A DNA stretch of 27,554 nucleotides from NCBI GenBank assembly GCA_964581115.1, contig CAZOMY010000037.1:1-27554 (forward strand), in the 5' to 3' direction. Made by a program: the position numbers and the translations under genes. The notes beneath the pieces are model-generated. The model was not told the DNA's origin and did no database searches. It worked only from the letters and a program-made list of their open reading frames with translations. Origin of the DNA: 2-02-FULL-55-14 sp964581115. Lineage in GTDB: Bacteria; Bacteroidota; Ignavibacteria; UBA10030. This document shows, in pieces, positions 1 to 8,600 of the stretch; position 1 is the first letter of the stretch, and each line of letters opens with the position of its first letter.

Positions 1-22
1 CTCTGACTTGGCGTCATGCCTG

Positions 23-39
23 CCCGCCGGTCAGGCGGG
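23..39. repeat. GC-rich hairpin downstream of the toxin gene
   Basis: A perfect 6-bp inverted repeat, CCCGCC-N5-GGCGGG, lies just past the 3' end of the toxin gene. A run of five T follows on the plus strand, but only about ten bases after the stem, so it is a poor intrinsic terminator for plus-strand transcription. On the toxin (minus) side no U-tract follows. It may be a REP-like intergenic palindrome or an mRNA-end stabiliser. No second copy was noticed in the window. Confidence 0.3.
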
Positions 40-64
40 GCGGTAATCGTTTTTCTGCAACCTG

Positions 65-373
65 CTAGAAGAGACGGAGGTAATCTCTCGCTCCGTGGAG
101 GATGCGATGCACGACAATGGCATCGCCCTCAACGATGTAGAAGATCAGGTAGTTGTCGACGACGAGGTACCGGTATCCCGAACGTGCGAGTTCTTCTTCC
201 TTGGGAATCCGGCCGAGGCGAGGGTTCTTTGAGAGGAGCGTGAATTGCTTCTCGATCTTTATGCCAATGGTTTCCGCCGCCGACGGGCGGTCGGTCGCCA
301 CGCAGCTGAGGATCTCGTTGAGATCGTCCTCAGCTACTCGAAGCAGTCGAACGTCGTACTCAGGCTGACTCAC
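65..373 (-). CDS. ParE/RelE superfamily toxin
   Basis: This is a 102-residue protein with the size and layout of the ParE/RelE toxin fold. It has an N-terminal helical part containing the 'AEDDLNEILSCVA' helix, then a central 'NPRLGRIPKEEELARSGYR' segment. The C-terminal strands 'YRYLVVDNYLIFYIVEGDAIVVHRILHGARDY' carry the family's hallmark RILHGARDY-like end. RelE members cleave mRNA on the ribosome and ParE members poison gyrase; the sequence alone does not decide which applies here. The start is GTG and lies inside the end of the antitoxin gene (14-nt overlap), the usual translational coupling in type II toxin-antitoxin operons. No break or truncation is seen. Confidence 0.9.
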   Translation of the reverse strand: MSQPEYDVRLLRVAEDDLNEILSCVATDRPSAAETIGIKIEKQFTLLSKNPRLGRIPKEEELARSGYRYLVVDNYLIFYIVEGDAIVVHRILHGARDYLRLF

Positions 374-632
374 GGAGGCGCTTCCGAAGATCCTTCATCA
401 CAGCTGTGAACGACCGCCCACGGTCTCCGGCGGCCCGTTGAGCCTGGGCGACAGCGAGCTTGCCAAAGAGATCGAGCTTTAGTTGCAGACGACTGTAATG
501 AGCGATCGACATAACGACCATGTCCCCCTCGCCGTTGCGGGTGATGAAGATGGGTTCGTCCTTCTTGTGAGCCAGTTCGGAGATCTCTTTGGCCTTGTTA
601 CGCAAGTCGGAAATGGGTTTGATGGTCGGCAT
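360..632 (-). CDS. Phd/YefM family antitoxin
   Basis: This 90-residue protein starts with the typical Phd/YefM pattern: 'PTIKPISDLRNKAKEISELAHKKDEPIFITRNGEGDMVVMSIAHYSRL'. The N-terminal half (about residues 1-55) would be the DNA-binding, dimerising domain. The charged C-terminal part (about 56-90) would wrap and neutralise the toxin. It is first in the operon, ahead of the toxin, as expected for type II systems in which the antitoxin autoregulates. A strong AGGAGG ribosome-binding site (638-643) sits 5 nt before the ATG, which fixes the start. The pair is probably a stand-alone stress or stability module. Confidence 0.9.
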   Translation of the reverse strand: MPTIKPISDLRNKAKEISELAHKKDEPIFITRNGEGDMVVMSIAHYSRLQLKLDLFGKLAVAQAQRAAGDRGRSFTAVMKDLRKRLRESA

Positions 633-649
633 CGTATCCTCCTAGAGTC

Positions 650-685
650 GATAGCAATATGCTATCAGTTACATGATATTGTCAA
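650..685 (-). promoter_or_regulatory. toxin-antitoxin promoter with palindromic operator
   Basis: On the minus strand a perfect -35 hexamer TTGACA (680-685) is followed after 18 nt by CATATT (656-661), a 4/6 match to the sigma-70 -10 box. A perfect 17-bp palindrome, GATAGCA-N3-TGCTATC, occupies 650-666 and covers the -10 box. Phd/YefM antitoxins repress their own promoters by binding such palindromes, so this is the likely operator. The AGGAGG of the antitoxin follows at 638-643. Confidence 0.7.
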
Positions 686-892
686 CGGGCCCGGTTGCCT
701 CACCAGTCGCTCAACCTGCTCCTGCCTGCTGGCAGTCGGGCACGCTCACACCTTCGCGGGGAAGGAGAATGCTGCTGCTCATCCACATCTAGGCCCCCGG
801 CCGTAGGCAATGACGGACACATCGTGCACTGATCACATCTCAGCGAATGACCACGGAAGTCAGCAGAATCTTGAAGATGATACTGACGAGTG

Positions 893-1453
893 ATGACAAC
901 GTTTGATCTCATGCGCATCGGGCTGTTCATCGCGGCAACAACGCTGCTACTCATTATCTCACAGCGATCTTTACGCTCCAGAAACTCCCACGGCTTCTAT
1001 CGTTTCTTCGCTTGGGAGGCCATCCTGACACTTGTTCTCTTGAACCTTCCGGATTGGTTCGTCGAACCTTTATCATTGCGCCAGTGTATCTCATGGTTGA
1101 GCCTTTGCTCATCGCTCGTAGTCCTGTGGCTGGGCTACTCGCAACTGCGCTACGCCAAACGGACAGCATTACGCACGGAACCCGACCTCTTTGCCTTCGA
1201 GAGAACTTCACAACTCGTGACAACGGGGATCTACCGACTCATCCGCCATCCTCTCTATGCCTCCCTGCTCTACCTGGCCTGGGGAGCTTGGCTGAAGGCG
1301 GTCACTTGGCCGACGACGATCCTTGCGGTGGCGGCCAGCTGGTTCGTGCTGGCGACCGCTCAGTCTGAGGAGCGGGAGTGCCGCACCTATTTCGGTGATG
1401 CGTATGAGCGTTACATGAAGACGACCAAACGATTCGTCCCGTTTCTCTTCTGA
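893..1453 (+). CDS. isoprenylcysteine carboxyl methyltransferase-like membrane protein
   Basis: This 186-residue integral membrane protein has about four hydrophobic segments: roughly residues 5-22, 38-58, 66-83 and 125-155. The C-terminal half has the ICMT/PEMT signature: 'TTGIYRLIRHPLYASLLYLAWG', then 'SEERECRTYFGDAYERYMKTTKRFVPF'. The RHP motif and the E-E-Rx-C-x-x-FGxxYxxY block bind S-adenosylmethionine in characterised relatives. Bacterial members methylate phospholipids or unknown small lipids, so the substrate here is open. An ATG at 893 is preferred to the GTG immediately before it at 890. No good ribosome-binding site is visible and no partner gene is adjacent. Confidence 0.75.
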   Translation: MTTFDLMRIGLFIAATTLLLIISQRSLRSRNSHGFYRFFAWEAILTLVLLNLPDWFVEPLSLRQCISWLSLCSSLVVLWLGYSQLRYAKRTALRTEPDLFAFERTSQLVTTGIYRLIRHPLYASLLYLAWGAWLKAVTWPTTILAVAASWFVLATAQSEERECRTYFGDAYERYMKTTKRFVPFLF

Positions 1454-1588
1454 CCGAGAGTTTGCCCCAACGGTGATTCCTGAAGACATCGCCGGTCGCA
1501 CAACAATTCCCATCCACGTATACTGTTCAATCCTCATGCATGGACACCGCTTCACAGCGATGCTCGCGCGTCCAGCAACAGGCTCTAG
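1454..1588. other. non-coding spacer before the decayed reading frame
   Basis: This stretch follows the methyltransferase-like gene. I see no convincing coding frame, terminator or complete promoter. TATACT at about 1520 resembles a -10 box but has no matching -35. The frame that becomes coding-like after 1589 is closed here by a TAG at 1586-1588. Confidence 0.4.
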
Positions 1589-1993
1589 GCTGTCCACGCG
1601 GCGACCCTATCCGCCATCGCCAAGAAGATCGCCTCGACCAGCTCCCGCCGCGAATGGGTGGTGCCAGTCAGCCGGTCACTCCAGTGCACACTCGGACTCG
1701 GCCCCAACGACAATGTCTACGCCTCTCTCGCCCGCGATCTGAGCGCGTACGGACACGCCACGCCGTACGAACTCGCCCAACACCTGAAGCAGGAAACCGA
1801 GGCCTGAACGCTGTTGAAAGCCTTGACCCTGGGACGACAACGAACCGCGCTGTATATTGTGAACGCAGGAAACGATCCGGTGAAACGCGCGTACCGCAGC
1901 GTGGTGATCGTCCGTCATCTGCACACCAATCTGGGTACCCTCCGATACCGCGAGTTCGGCGAACAACTACGGATCAGTCGGTCACGTCAATGA
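1589..1993 (+). pseudogene. decayed gene remnant interrupted by an in-frame stop
   Basis: One frame runs from just after a TAG (1586-1588) to a TGA at 1991-1993 and is broken by a second TGA at 1805-1807. Both halves look coding, with G or C dominating codon position 3 and ordinary residue composition. The first half contains 'SRREWVVPVSRSLQCTLGLG' and 'VYASLARDLSAYGHATPYEL'. The second contains 'RQRTALYIVNAGNDPVKRA' and 'VVIVRHLHTNLGTLRYREFG'. No start codon with a ribosome-binding site precedes it. I do not recognise the family. The simplest reading is a gene that has lost its start and gained stops. Alternatives are a sequencing error or two unrelated short ORFs. Confidence 0.4.
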
Positions 1994-1997
1994 TCTC

Positions 1998-2198
1998 ATG
2001 AGCAACTCGTATCTCGACGACCCCTGCCATCGAACGCATCGGATACCGGCCAACCGTTTGCTCGAACAACGCGTGCAATGGCACCGCACTCATGCCCTGG
2101 CGTACGCCTGCCGACCGATGCCCGAGAGCATCAAGGCCAAGATCCCCCGTCGACGCGCTTCCAAGGACGTCTCTTCGCATGGGCGGAGGCATTTGTGA
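1998..2198 (+). CDS. doubtful small ORF overlapping the HipA-like gene
   Basis: This 66-codon ORF begins 4 nt after the decayed frame and ends in a GTGA overlap with the start of the HipA-like kinase, an arrangement typical of translational coupling. The predicted protein is basic, with 'RPMPESIKAKIPRRRASKD' near its end and two Cys. I recognise no domain, and there is no Shine-Dalgarno sequence. It could be a real coupled leader gene, the tail of the neighbouring decayed gene in a shifted frame, or chance. Confidence 0.22.
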   Translation: MSNSYLDDPCHRTHRIPANRLLEQRVQWHRTHALAYACRPMPESIKAKIPRRRASKDVSSHGRRHL

Positions 2199-3046
2199 TC
2201 CCCTTGTCCTTCTTGCCAGTTCGTTCGATCCTACGTGCTTTCCGCGGCGGATCGTCGTGGCCCGTGCTCGTCGAAGCCGACGGACATCGGTGTGTGATGA
2301 AATGGAGCGGCAGCGCCGAAGGGCCTGGCGCGAACGCGGCCGACTTGATCGCGTTGCGCCTGGCCCAAGCGGTCGGCATCCCTGTCCCGATCCCGCGCAT
2401 CCTGAACCTCACCGAAGCCGTCGTTGATCCGCGCCTTGACCCCGAGTTGAACGACCTCGTGCGCCGAAGTTTCGGTCTGAACCTGGGCATCGATGAAGTG
2501 ACGGCCTTTGAAGCGTATGAGCCGCGCCACCGTGACCGCATTCCGGCCGCTCTTCGTGGGTCGATCTACGCCTTCGACCTGCTTCTGCTGAACATGGACC
2601 GCACTGAGAGCAATCCCAATATGGTCATGACCGACGCCGGTGTGCTGTGCTGGGACTACGCGGCGGCCATGGAGGTACGCATGCTGATCAACCGACGGTC
2701 AATCGACGAACAGCGCTTCTATCCACTCCTGCGGCAACATCCGTTCTTCGCCGCCGGTCCCCTCCCGACCCTGATGTGGCCGGTCGTTGACGAGCCCGCT
2801 ATCCGATCGATACTGAAAGACGTGCCAGCATCGTGGCTTCCGACGGACGGCGATACATCGGCATTTGCGGCGCAACTTTCGGAGATCTTTTCAGAGGCGC
2901 AGGCCACGGTCCTCCGTCGCCACGCGGGGGTCTCCGAGGTCGCAATGGAAAGTCCCGAAGAGCGCGCGTCGCGGACCGACGCCAATCGCCGCGCGTTCGA
3001 AGCGACGGTACAACGACTGTCACGCCAGCAACGACCGTCGTCCTAA
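2195..3046 (+). CDS. HipA-like kinase domain protein (HipA_2 type)
   Basis: This 283-residue protein resembles the stand-alone HipA-like kinase family rather than full HipA. Visible kinase elements are 'RAFRGGSSWPVLVEADG' as a glycine-rich nucleotide loop, the 'CVMKW' lysine (K36), the catalytic-loop-like 'NMDRTESNPNM' (D135, N140), and the metal-binding-type aspartate in 'LCWDY' (D154). HipA proper phosphorylates glutamyl-tRNA synthetase; substrates of this shorter family are not known to me. No HipB-like antitoxin lies next to it. I chose the GTG at 2195 because GGAGG (2185-2189) sits 5 nt upstream; a longer upstream reading frame lacks family similarity. It heads a compact plus-strand run, with the GNAT gene starting 7 nt after its stop. 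Confidence 0.75.
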   Translation: MIPLSFLPVRSILRAFRGGSSWPVLVEADGHRCVMKWSGSAEGPGANAADLIALRLAQAVGIPVPIPRILNLTEAVVDPRLDPELNDLVRRSFGLNLGIDEVTAFEAYEPRHRDRIPAALRGSIYAFDLLLLNMDRTESNPNMVMTDAGVLCWDYAAAMEVRMLINRRSIDEQRFYPLLRQHPFFAAGPLPTLMWPVVDEPAIRSILKDVPASWLPTDGDTSAFAAQLSEIFSEAQATVLRRHAGVSEVAMESPEERASRTDANRRAFEATVQRLSRQQRPSS

Positions 3047-3053
3047 CGTCATC

Positions 3054-3545
3054 ATGTCGGTGACCATCTGGTATCTTGAGATGCGTTCTCGCGAAGCGAT
3101 CCGCCCGAAACGGATCGACGACCCTCGACTGCGCATCGAGGAAGCCACGACGCCGCAGTGGGAGTTCAATCGGTTCCTCTACCATGCGGTCGGCCATGAC
3201 TGGTCGTGGAACGACAAGCGAGCGTGGACGGACGAGCAGTGGAAGCATTACGTGGAGTCACCGGGCTTACGAACGTTTGTGGCCTATGTGGATGGGTCGC
3301 CGGCCGGATACTTCGAATTACAGCGCGACGACGAGGGGGGTGTTGAGATCATCTACTTCGGGCTCCTGCCGGCCTTCATCGGCCGGGGGCTTGGCGGTCA
3401 TCTGCTCACCACGGCACTCGAGGAGGCGTGGAAGATGGATCCGACACGCGTCTGGGTGCATACGTGCTCGCTCGACCATCCGGGAGCGTTAAAGAACTAC
3501 GAGGGCCTCGGTATGGTGCTGTACCGGACCGACCGTACGCCGTAA
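3054..3545 (+). CDS. GNAT family N-acetyltransferase
   Basis: This 163-residue protein is a single GNAT domain. The acetyl-CoA-binding motif A is clear as 'YFGLLPAFIGRGLGGHLLTTALEEAW', with the R-G-L-G-G pyrophosphate loop. It is followed by 'VWVHTCSLDHPGALKNYEGLGMVLYR', the usual strand-5/helix-4 region ending in the N-Y-x-x-x-G-M pattern. The N-terminal 'YLEMRSREAIRPKR' and 'NRFLYHAVGHDWSWNDKRAW' are typical of a bacterial subfamily with unknown acceptor. The start is ATG at 3054, 7 nt after the kinase stop, suggesting one transcript. The acceptor could be a small amine, an amino acid or a protein; nothing in the sequence decides this. Confidence 0.85.
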   Translation: MSVTIWYLEMRSREAIRPKRIDDPRLRIEEATTPQWEFNRFLYHAVGHDWSWNDKRAWTDEQWKHYVESPGLRTFVAYVDGSPAGYFELQRDDEGGVEIIYFGLLPAFIGRGLGGHLLTTALEEAWKMDPTRVWVHTCSLDHPGALKNYEGLGMVLYRTDRTP

Positions 3546-3610
3546 TCGATGTGGCAATCGAGGGGAAGAACCCGTACGATGAAACCGTCATTACCATCGA
3601 GAGACTTCTT

Positions 3611-4078
3611 ATGACCTCCGACCTTAAGAATTCACGCACCGACGTCGACGACTTCTTACGCCAACAGACGTTGGCCGTCGTGGGCGTCTCCCGCTCCGGC
3701 AAGAAGTTCGGCAACACGATCTACCGTTCGCTCCGCGAGAAGGGATACGCTCTCATCCCCGTCCATCCGGCCGCCGAGACGCTTGAAGGAGACCGGTGTT
3801 CGCCGAGCCTTCGGCATCTCCCGCGATCCGTGGACGGACTGGTCGTCGTCGTGCCGCCCGCTGAGACCGAGCGCGTCGTGCGTGAGGCACACGAAGCGGG
3901 CATCCGGCGCGTCTGGATGCAACAAGGTGCTGAATCGAAGGCGGCCGTGCAGTTCTGCCGCGCACACGGCATGACGGTCATTGCTGGCGAGTGCTTGTTG
4001 ATGTTCGCCGAACCCTCGGAGTGGATCCACCGTGCCCATCGCTGGGTCTGGAGACACCTCGACAAACTCCCCGCCTGA
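3611..4078 (+). CDS. CoA-binding domain protein (YccU-like)
   Basis: This 155-residue protein consists of one CoA-binding Rossmann domain, as in the first domain of succinyl-CoA synthetase alpha. The nucleotide loop is 'LAVVGVSRSGKKFGNTIYRS', followed by 'GYALIPVHPAAETLEGDRC' and 'VDGLVVVVPPAETERVVREA'. The closing block is 'IRRVWMQQGAESKAAVQFCR' plus 'AGECLLMFAEP', which matches the YccU/DUF-type stand-alone family in length. The cellular role is unknown; ligand binding is inferred from the fold. ATG at 3611 was chosen because family similarity begins there and GAGAG lies a few bases upstream. It is 65 nt after the GNAT gene and 17 nt before can. Confidence 0.85.
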   Translation: MTSDLKNSRTDVDDFLRQQTLAVVGVSRSGKKFGNTIYRSLREKGYALIPVHPAAETLEGDRCSPSLRHLPRSVDGLVVVVPPAETERVVREAHEAGIRRVWMQQGAESKAAVQFCRAHGMTVIAGECLLMFAEPSEWIHRAHRWVWRHLDKLPA

Positions 4079-4095
4079 ACAGAGTTCCAACGAAC

Positions 4096-4752
4096 GTGAG
4101 CCATCTCTCTGACCTCTTGAACAACAACCGCCAATGGGCCAAACGCCAGACCCATGACGACCCCCAGTTCTTCTCGCGGCTCACACACCAGCAAGCGCCG
4201 GAGTATCTCTGGATCGGATGTTCCGACAGCCGCGTACCGGCGAATGAGATCGTCGGACTGCTTCCTGGCGAGCTCTTCGTCCATCGCAATGTTGCGAATC
4301 TCGTCGTTCATACGGACCTGAACTGCCTCAGCGTCTTGCAATATGCTGTCGACGTGCTGCGCGTCCGGCACATCATTCTGTGCGGCCACTATCGCTGTGG
4401 AGGCGTCACCGCTGCGGTCCAGCAACGTCCGCTGGGGCTTATCGATAACTGGCTCCGGCATCTCGAAGATATTGCCATAAAGCACGCATCACGACTGCCG
4501 ACGGCCGAAGCCGAGCGCATCCACCGGTTATGTGAGCTCAACGTGCTCGAACAGGCATTGAACACGTGTCGCACAACGATCGTACAGGACGCCTGGCGTC
4601 GCGGTCACAACCTGTGCGTACACGGATTCATTTACGACGTTGCCGACGGACTACTGCAGGAACTCGGCTTCAACCCCGAACGGGAGGCGGAGGTGGCACC
4701 GATGTACGACGCATCGCTCGTCGCCATTGACGAGAGGAGATTGCCGTCATGA
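4096..4752 (+). CDS. can: beta-carbonic anhydrase
   Basis: This is a 218-residue beta-class carbonic anhydrase interconverting CO2 and bicarbonate in the cytoplasm, very similar in layout to E. coli Can. The zinc ligands are in place at the same numbering: C42 and D44 in 'WIGCSDSRVP', H98 and C101 in 'CGHYRCGG', with the D44-R46 dyad. Other family blocks are 'GELFVHRNVANLV', 'TDLNCLSVLQYAVDVL' and 'CELNVLEQ'. The GTG at 4096 aligns the N-terminus ('SHLSDLLNNNRQWAKR') with the family; the open frame continues upstream into the previous gene but looks non-homologous. The stop overlaps the next start by 4 nt (ATGA), so it is co-translated with the thioesterase. It probably supplies bicarbonate for carboxylases. 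Confidence 0.95.
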   Translation: MSHLSDLLNNNRQWAKRQTHDDPQFFSRLTHQQAPEYLWIGCSDSRVPANEIVGLLPGELFVHRNVANLVVHTDLNCLSVLQYAVDVLRVRHIILCGHYRCGGVTAAVQQRPLGLIDNWLRHLEDIAIKHASRLPTAEAERIHRLCELNVLEQALNTCRTTIVQDAWRRGHNLCVHGFIYDVADGLLQELGFNPEREAEVAPMYDASLVAIDERRLPS

Positions 4753-5177
4753 GCGCGCCGGTGAGCTTCACGGAACGGGTCTACACCTTCCACATCGATT
4801 TCAACGGACACGTCAGCAATATCGTGTATGTGCAGTGGATGGAGATCGCCCGCAATCGTCTTCTCGATGCGATGGACCTTTCCGTTCAGCGCATCCGTGG
4901 TACGGGCTTCTCCCCCGTTCTCCTCGAGACCCATGTGACGTATCATCAGCCGGTCTTCCTCGGCGACACCGTCACGATCGAGATCTGGCTGACCGACGTC
5001 TCCCCGCTGTATGCGTGGATGGCTATTCGTATCCGCCGTTCCGATGGTCAACTTGCTGCCGTCGGCCGGCAACGCGGTGTGTTCGTCAGCCTCGAAACGA
5101 ACCGACCGCGTCGATTGAAGGCCCACGAACTCGAGGTCTTCCGGGCTTACCTTCTTCCCGAAGATCCAGGAGACTAA
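4749..5177 (+). CDS. YbgC/4HBT-type acyl-CoA thioesterase
   Basis: This 142-residue hotdog-fold protein of the 4-hydroxybenzoyl-CoA thioesterase group would hydrolyse acyl-CoA to free acid and CoA. The catalytic signature near the N-terminus is 'HIDFNGHVSNIVYVQWMEIAR', where the Asp of the D-x-x-G-H-V-x-N block is the expected catalytic residue. The rest follows the fold: 'LETHVTYHQPVFLGDTVTIE', then 'RQRGVFVSLETNRPRRLK'. GAGGAGA lies about 8 nt before the ATG, and the ATG overlaps the can stop. The chain length of the substrate cannot be told. A second, different hotdog thioesterase follows 3 nt later. Confidence 0.85.
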   Translation: MSAPVSFTERVYTFHIDFNGHVSNIVYVQWMEIARNRLLDAMDLSVQRIRGTGFSPVLLETHVTYHQPVFLGDTVTIEIWLTDVSPLYAWMAIRIRRSDGQLAAVGRQRGVFVSLETNRPRRLKAHELEVFRAYLLPEDPGD

Positions 5178-5180
5178 TTG

Positions 5181-5654
5181 ATGACGACGCTCGCGCCTGC
5201 CGTACAGGACCATTATCCCGACGATGTCGCCCACTGCTATGGGTGCGGACGGCTCAACGAAAAGGGGATCCAGCTGAAGAGTCGCGAAGAGGGCGACGAG
5301 ACCGTAGCGCGATACACGCCACGGGCCGAACATACTTCTATCCCTGGTTTCGTGTATGGAGGATTGATCGCATCACTCATCGACTGTCATAGCATGGCCA
5401 CGGCAGCGATATCTGCGATCCGGAGGGAGGGACGGCTTGTGGGTGACGGGCCGGCGCCCCGGTTTGTCACGGGTTCATTGAGCGTGCACTATGTGAAGCC
5501 GACCCCCATCGGAGTCGAGTTGGAAGTGCGCGGGCGGGTGAAGGAAGCGGGCGAGCGGAAATTCGTGGTCGAGGCGACACTTGTAGCCAATGGAGTCATC
5601 ACCGCCCGGGGTGAAGTCGTTGCCGTCCGCATTCCGACGACGATGATTCGATGA
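5181..5654 (+). CDS. PaaI-family hotdog thioesterase
   Basis: This 157-residue protein of the PaaI-like hotdog family has an N-terminal 'CYGCGRLNEKGIQLKS' (CxxC-type opening common in this group). The core is 'SIPGFVYGGLIASLIDCHSMATAA', equivalent to the H-x-G-x-x-x-x-L-x-D catalytic helix region. It is followed by 'TGSLSVHYVKPTPIGVELEVRGRV'. Such enzymes hydrolyse phenylacetyl-CoA-like or other acyl-CoA thioesters; the substrate here is unknown. ATG at 5181 is preferred, as AGGAG at 5168-5172 is 8 nt upstream; a TTG directly before it is possible. It is last of the plus-strand run and converges with the histidine kinase, the two stop codons being 2 nt apart with no terminator visible between them. 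Confidence 0.8.
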   Translation: MTTLAPAVQDHYPDDVAHCYGCGRLNEKGIQLKSREEGDETVARYTPRAEHTSIPGFVYGGLIASLIDCHSMATAAISAIRREGRLVGDGPAPRFVTGSLSVHYVKPTPIGVELEVRGRVKEAGERKFVVEATLVANGVITARGEVVAVRIPTTMIR

Positions 5655-5656
5655 TC

Positions 5657-8600
5657 TCAGGACTGGCCGACCTTTGCGACAGGTTCCATCGACCCATCGA
5701 GCACACGTCGCACCACGCGGAGCAGATCATCAGCCGCGAACGGCTTCTGCAAGAACGCAGCCACGCCCTTCCTCATGATCTCTCGGGCCTTGCCATCTTG
5801 ACTGTAGCCCGTTACCAGAACGACCTTGATCAGGGGCGGACGCAACAGCAGCGCGTCGAAGGTCTCCAAGCCGCTCATTTTGGGCATGATCATATCGAGA
5901 AGGATCAAGTCGGGACGTTGACGGTCGAACGCTGCGATCGCTTCTGCGCCGTCCGAAACTGTCTCGACCGTGTATCCCGCCGATGTCAGTACGTCCTGGA
6001 TCATCGATCGGACGTCCTTCTCATCGTCCACGACCAGGATCCGCTCATGGCCCCCAACGGCTGACGGCATTGTCGGCTCTTGAGGCGCTTCTTGATACGT
6101 ACCGGCGGGAAAGGAGATCGAAAAAACACTCCCTCGTCCGGGCTCGCTCTCGACCACGATGTGCCCCCGATGATTCCGGACAATCCCATAGACCATCGAT
6201 AGGCCGAGTCCGGTTCCCTTGCCCTTCCCTTTTGTCGTGAAGAAGGGCTCGAAGATCTTTTGTCGGGTGGCGGCATCCATCCCTGTCCCCGTGTCCTCCA
6301 CGCGCACACTGACGTAGCGGCCCGGTTCCGCGCCGACGTACCGGCGCGCATCATCTGAATTCCATTCGGCGCTCGACGTCGTGATCCGGAGCGTTCCGCC
6401 AGATGGCATTGCATCACGGCCATTAAGACACAGGTTCATCATGACCTGCTGCAATTGTCCGGCGTCGCCGTCGATCGTCGGGATGCCTGGATCGAGCACC
6501 GTCTCGACCGTTATGGACTTGTCGATACTGCGGTCAAGGATCCCCACGGTCTCGCGAATGACCGCGTTGAGGTTGACGGCACGCACGTCGTATTGTCCTC
6601 CCCGCGCGAACGCGAGCAACTTCGAGGTCAGATCGGCGGCCCGTTGGGCGCTTCGCTCGATCGTTTCGAGGTACGGCCGGAAGGCATGGTCGGCCGGCAA
6701 CTTCGATTTCATGAACGTCGCGTAGCCGAGAACCCCTCCCAGCAGGTTGTTGAAATCGTGTGCGACCCCTCCCGCCAGCTGGCCGATGCTTTCCATCTTC
6801 TGGGCCTGACGGATTTCCTCCTCCAGATGTTTCTGTTGAGTCACATCGCGCAGGACCCCGCGGAATTGCAGGACTTGCCCGTCGCTCGAACGCAGCGCTG
6901 TCACGCTGGCACGCGCGATCAACGGCGAACCATCACGCCGCCGCAGGAGAAGTTCCATGTTGTCGACAGATCCGCGAACACTGAGGAGGTCATAGAGTTG
7001 ACGCCGCTGAGACCCATCCTGGTAGTACTGCGTCACCGGGCCGGCGGTGATCATCTCACCAAGGCTCTCAAATCCGAACAGCCTGACGCCGGCAGGATTG
7101 ATATCGATCAAATGGCCGTCGGCGGTTGTCATGTAGATAGCATCCTGCGATTCTTCGAAGAGCTCTCGGTATTTGCCCTCGCTCTGACGGACAAGCTCGA
7201 TCTTATGAAGAACCTCCGATTCAAGGAACCGGGACCAACGATAGAAGATGAACGCAACGGCTCCGACCATCCCCAGCAGGAGCCCCGTGAAGAGCAGCCA
7301 TAAGACGAACTGCTGCTGCAATGCGCCGCGATATGTTGCAAGCAGGTCGGCGTTCCGGACCACGAGCATCACCACGCCCCATCTCCGGCCTCCGACTGAG
7401 ACCGGCTCCGCCACGACCCATCGGCGAGCGAATGGACCATCTGCTCCCTCAATCGCCGTCGCACTCGAACCTGCATCGGCCAAAGCGTTCCGGACCGTTG
7501 CTTCGGCAGTCGAACGGGTAATAGATCCGGCCAAAACCTCCGGCAGAAAGTCGCCGGCATATGCTCCCAGGTGCGACGAGTCCGTTCCGGCCAGAATGTA
7601 GCCGCGTTCATTCACGGCAATGACCGGATTGGGATTGAGGAAGCCAACACTCTGAAAGGCCTTGCGAGAAAAGTCGTTCATGCGGACCAGCATCGCAACC
7701 GCTCCGGCATTGGCGCCGTGCTCGTCCTTGATCGGCACATAGATCGCAATCGCCTTGTAGCCCTGGACTGCGGTGAAAACATCGCTGACGAGTGTATCGG
7801 GACGACCTAGGAATACCTGTACGTGGCGTTGACCGGTCAGGTCGGCGCCAATGACTGACGGCATCTCAGGATAGGTGTACACCAAGCGGCCGCGCGCATC
7901 GACACGAGAGAGGTGTGTCGCAAGGCTGCCCCACCGCAGAAGGCTGGTCTCGAAGGCCTCTCGCATGCCGGCCACCTTGACTTCGCGAACGGCAGGCACG
8001 GCAGCGATCTGCCCCACAGCTCCAACCAAATCGGTCATCAAGGCACGTAAGTTCCACGCAACACTCTTGGCCACGCCCGACTGATCCCTCAGGACCGTCG
8101 TTTCGACGAACCGGATATTCGACCGGATGATCTCGCTCACGAACGCCACACCGCCGGCGACGACGAAGAGCCCGATGACCATGAGCATGACGAACCGTCT
8201 GAGTACCAATCGACGACTCAAGGCCAACGGTACATCACGCTCAATCAAAGGATGGACGACCGGCTCCGCTGGCACCAGTGCACGCAAGTACCACCACAGC
8301 GCTCCGGCATAGAGCGACAGGATCATACCTTCCAGCACGCGCAGGAGCACCGAATAGTGCTCAATAGCATTGACGTCAGACTGCGCCACATGGGACATTC
8401 CCGCGATGGGCAAGACCGATATACCGACGAGCACCCAGCGAGCCCGGCCGATCGCGACGGATCCCAGCCGAGGGGCCACATCGCGGACCTGATGCCAGCC
8501 GATCGCGGCAAGGATGGAAAGATCCAAGGCCGTCAGGAGTATGTCGACCATCGGCACCTGTCCAGGAGCGGGGATCTCAACAGCCACCAAAAGGCTCGCC

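Noticed and set aside
1805..1807. Recoded TGA (selenocysteine or readthrough) in the 1589-1993 frame
   Set aside because: A TAG also interrupts the same frame upstream at 1586, there is no start, and no SECIS-like hairpin is evident; decay is simpler.
4081..4095. Upstream extension of can to 3991
   Set aside because: It would overlap the CoA-binding gene by 88 nt; the GTG at 4096 aligns zinc ligands at the E. coli Can numbering.
3721..4485. Minus-strand frame opposite the CoA-binding and can genes
   Set aside because: The plus-strand genes have full family motifs; the antisense translation shows none.
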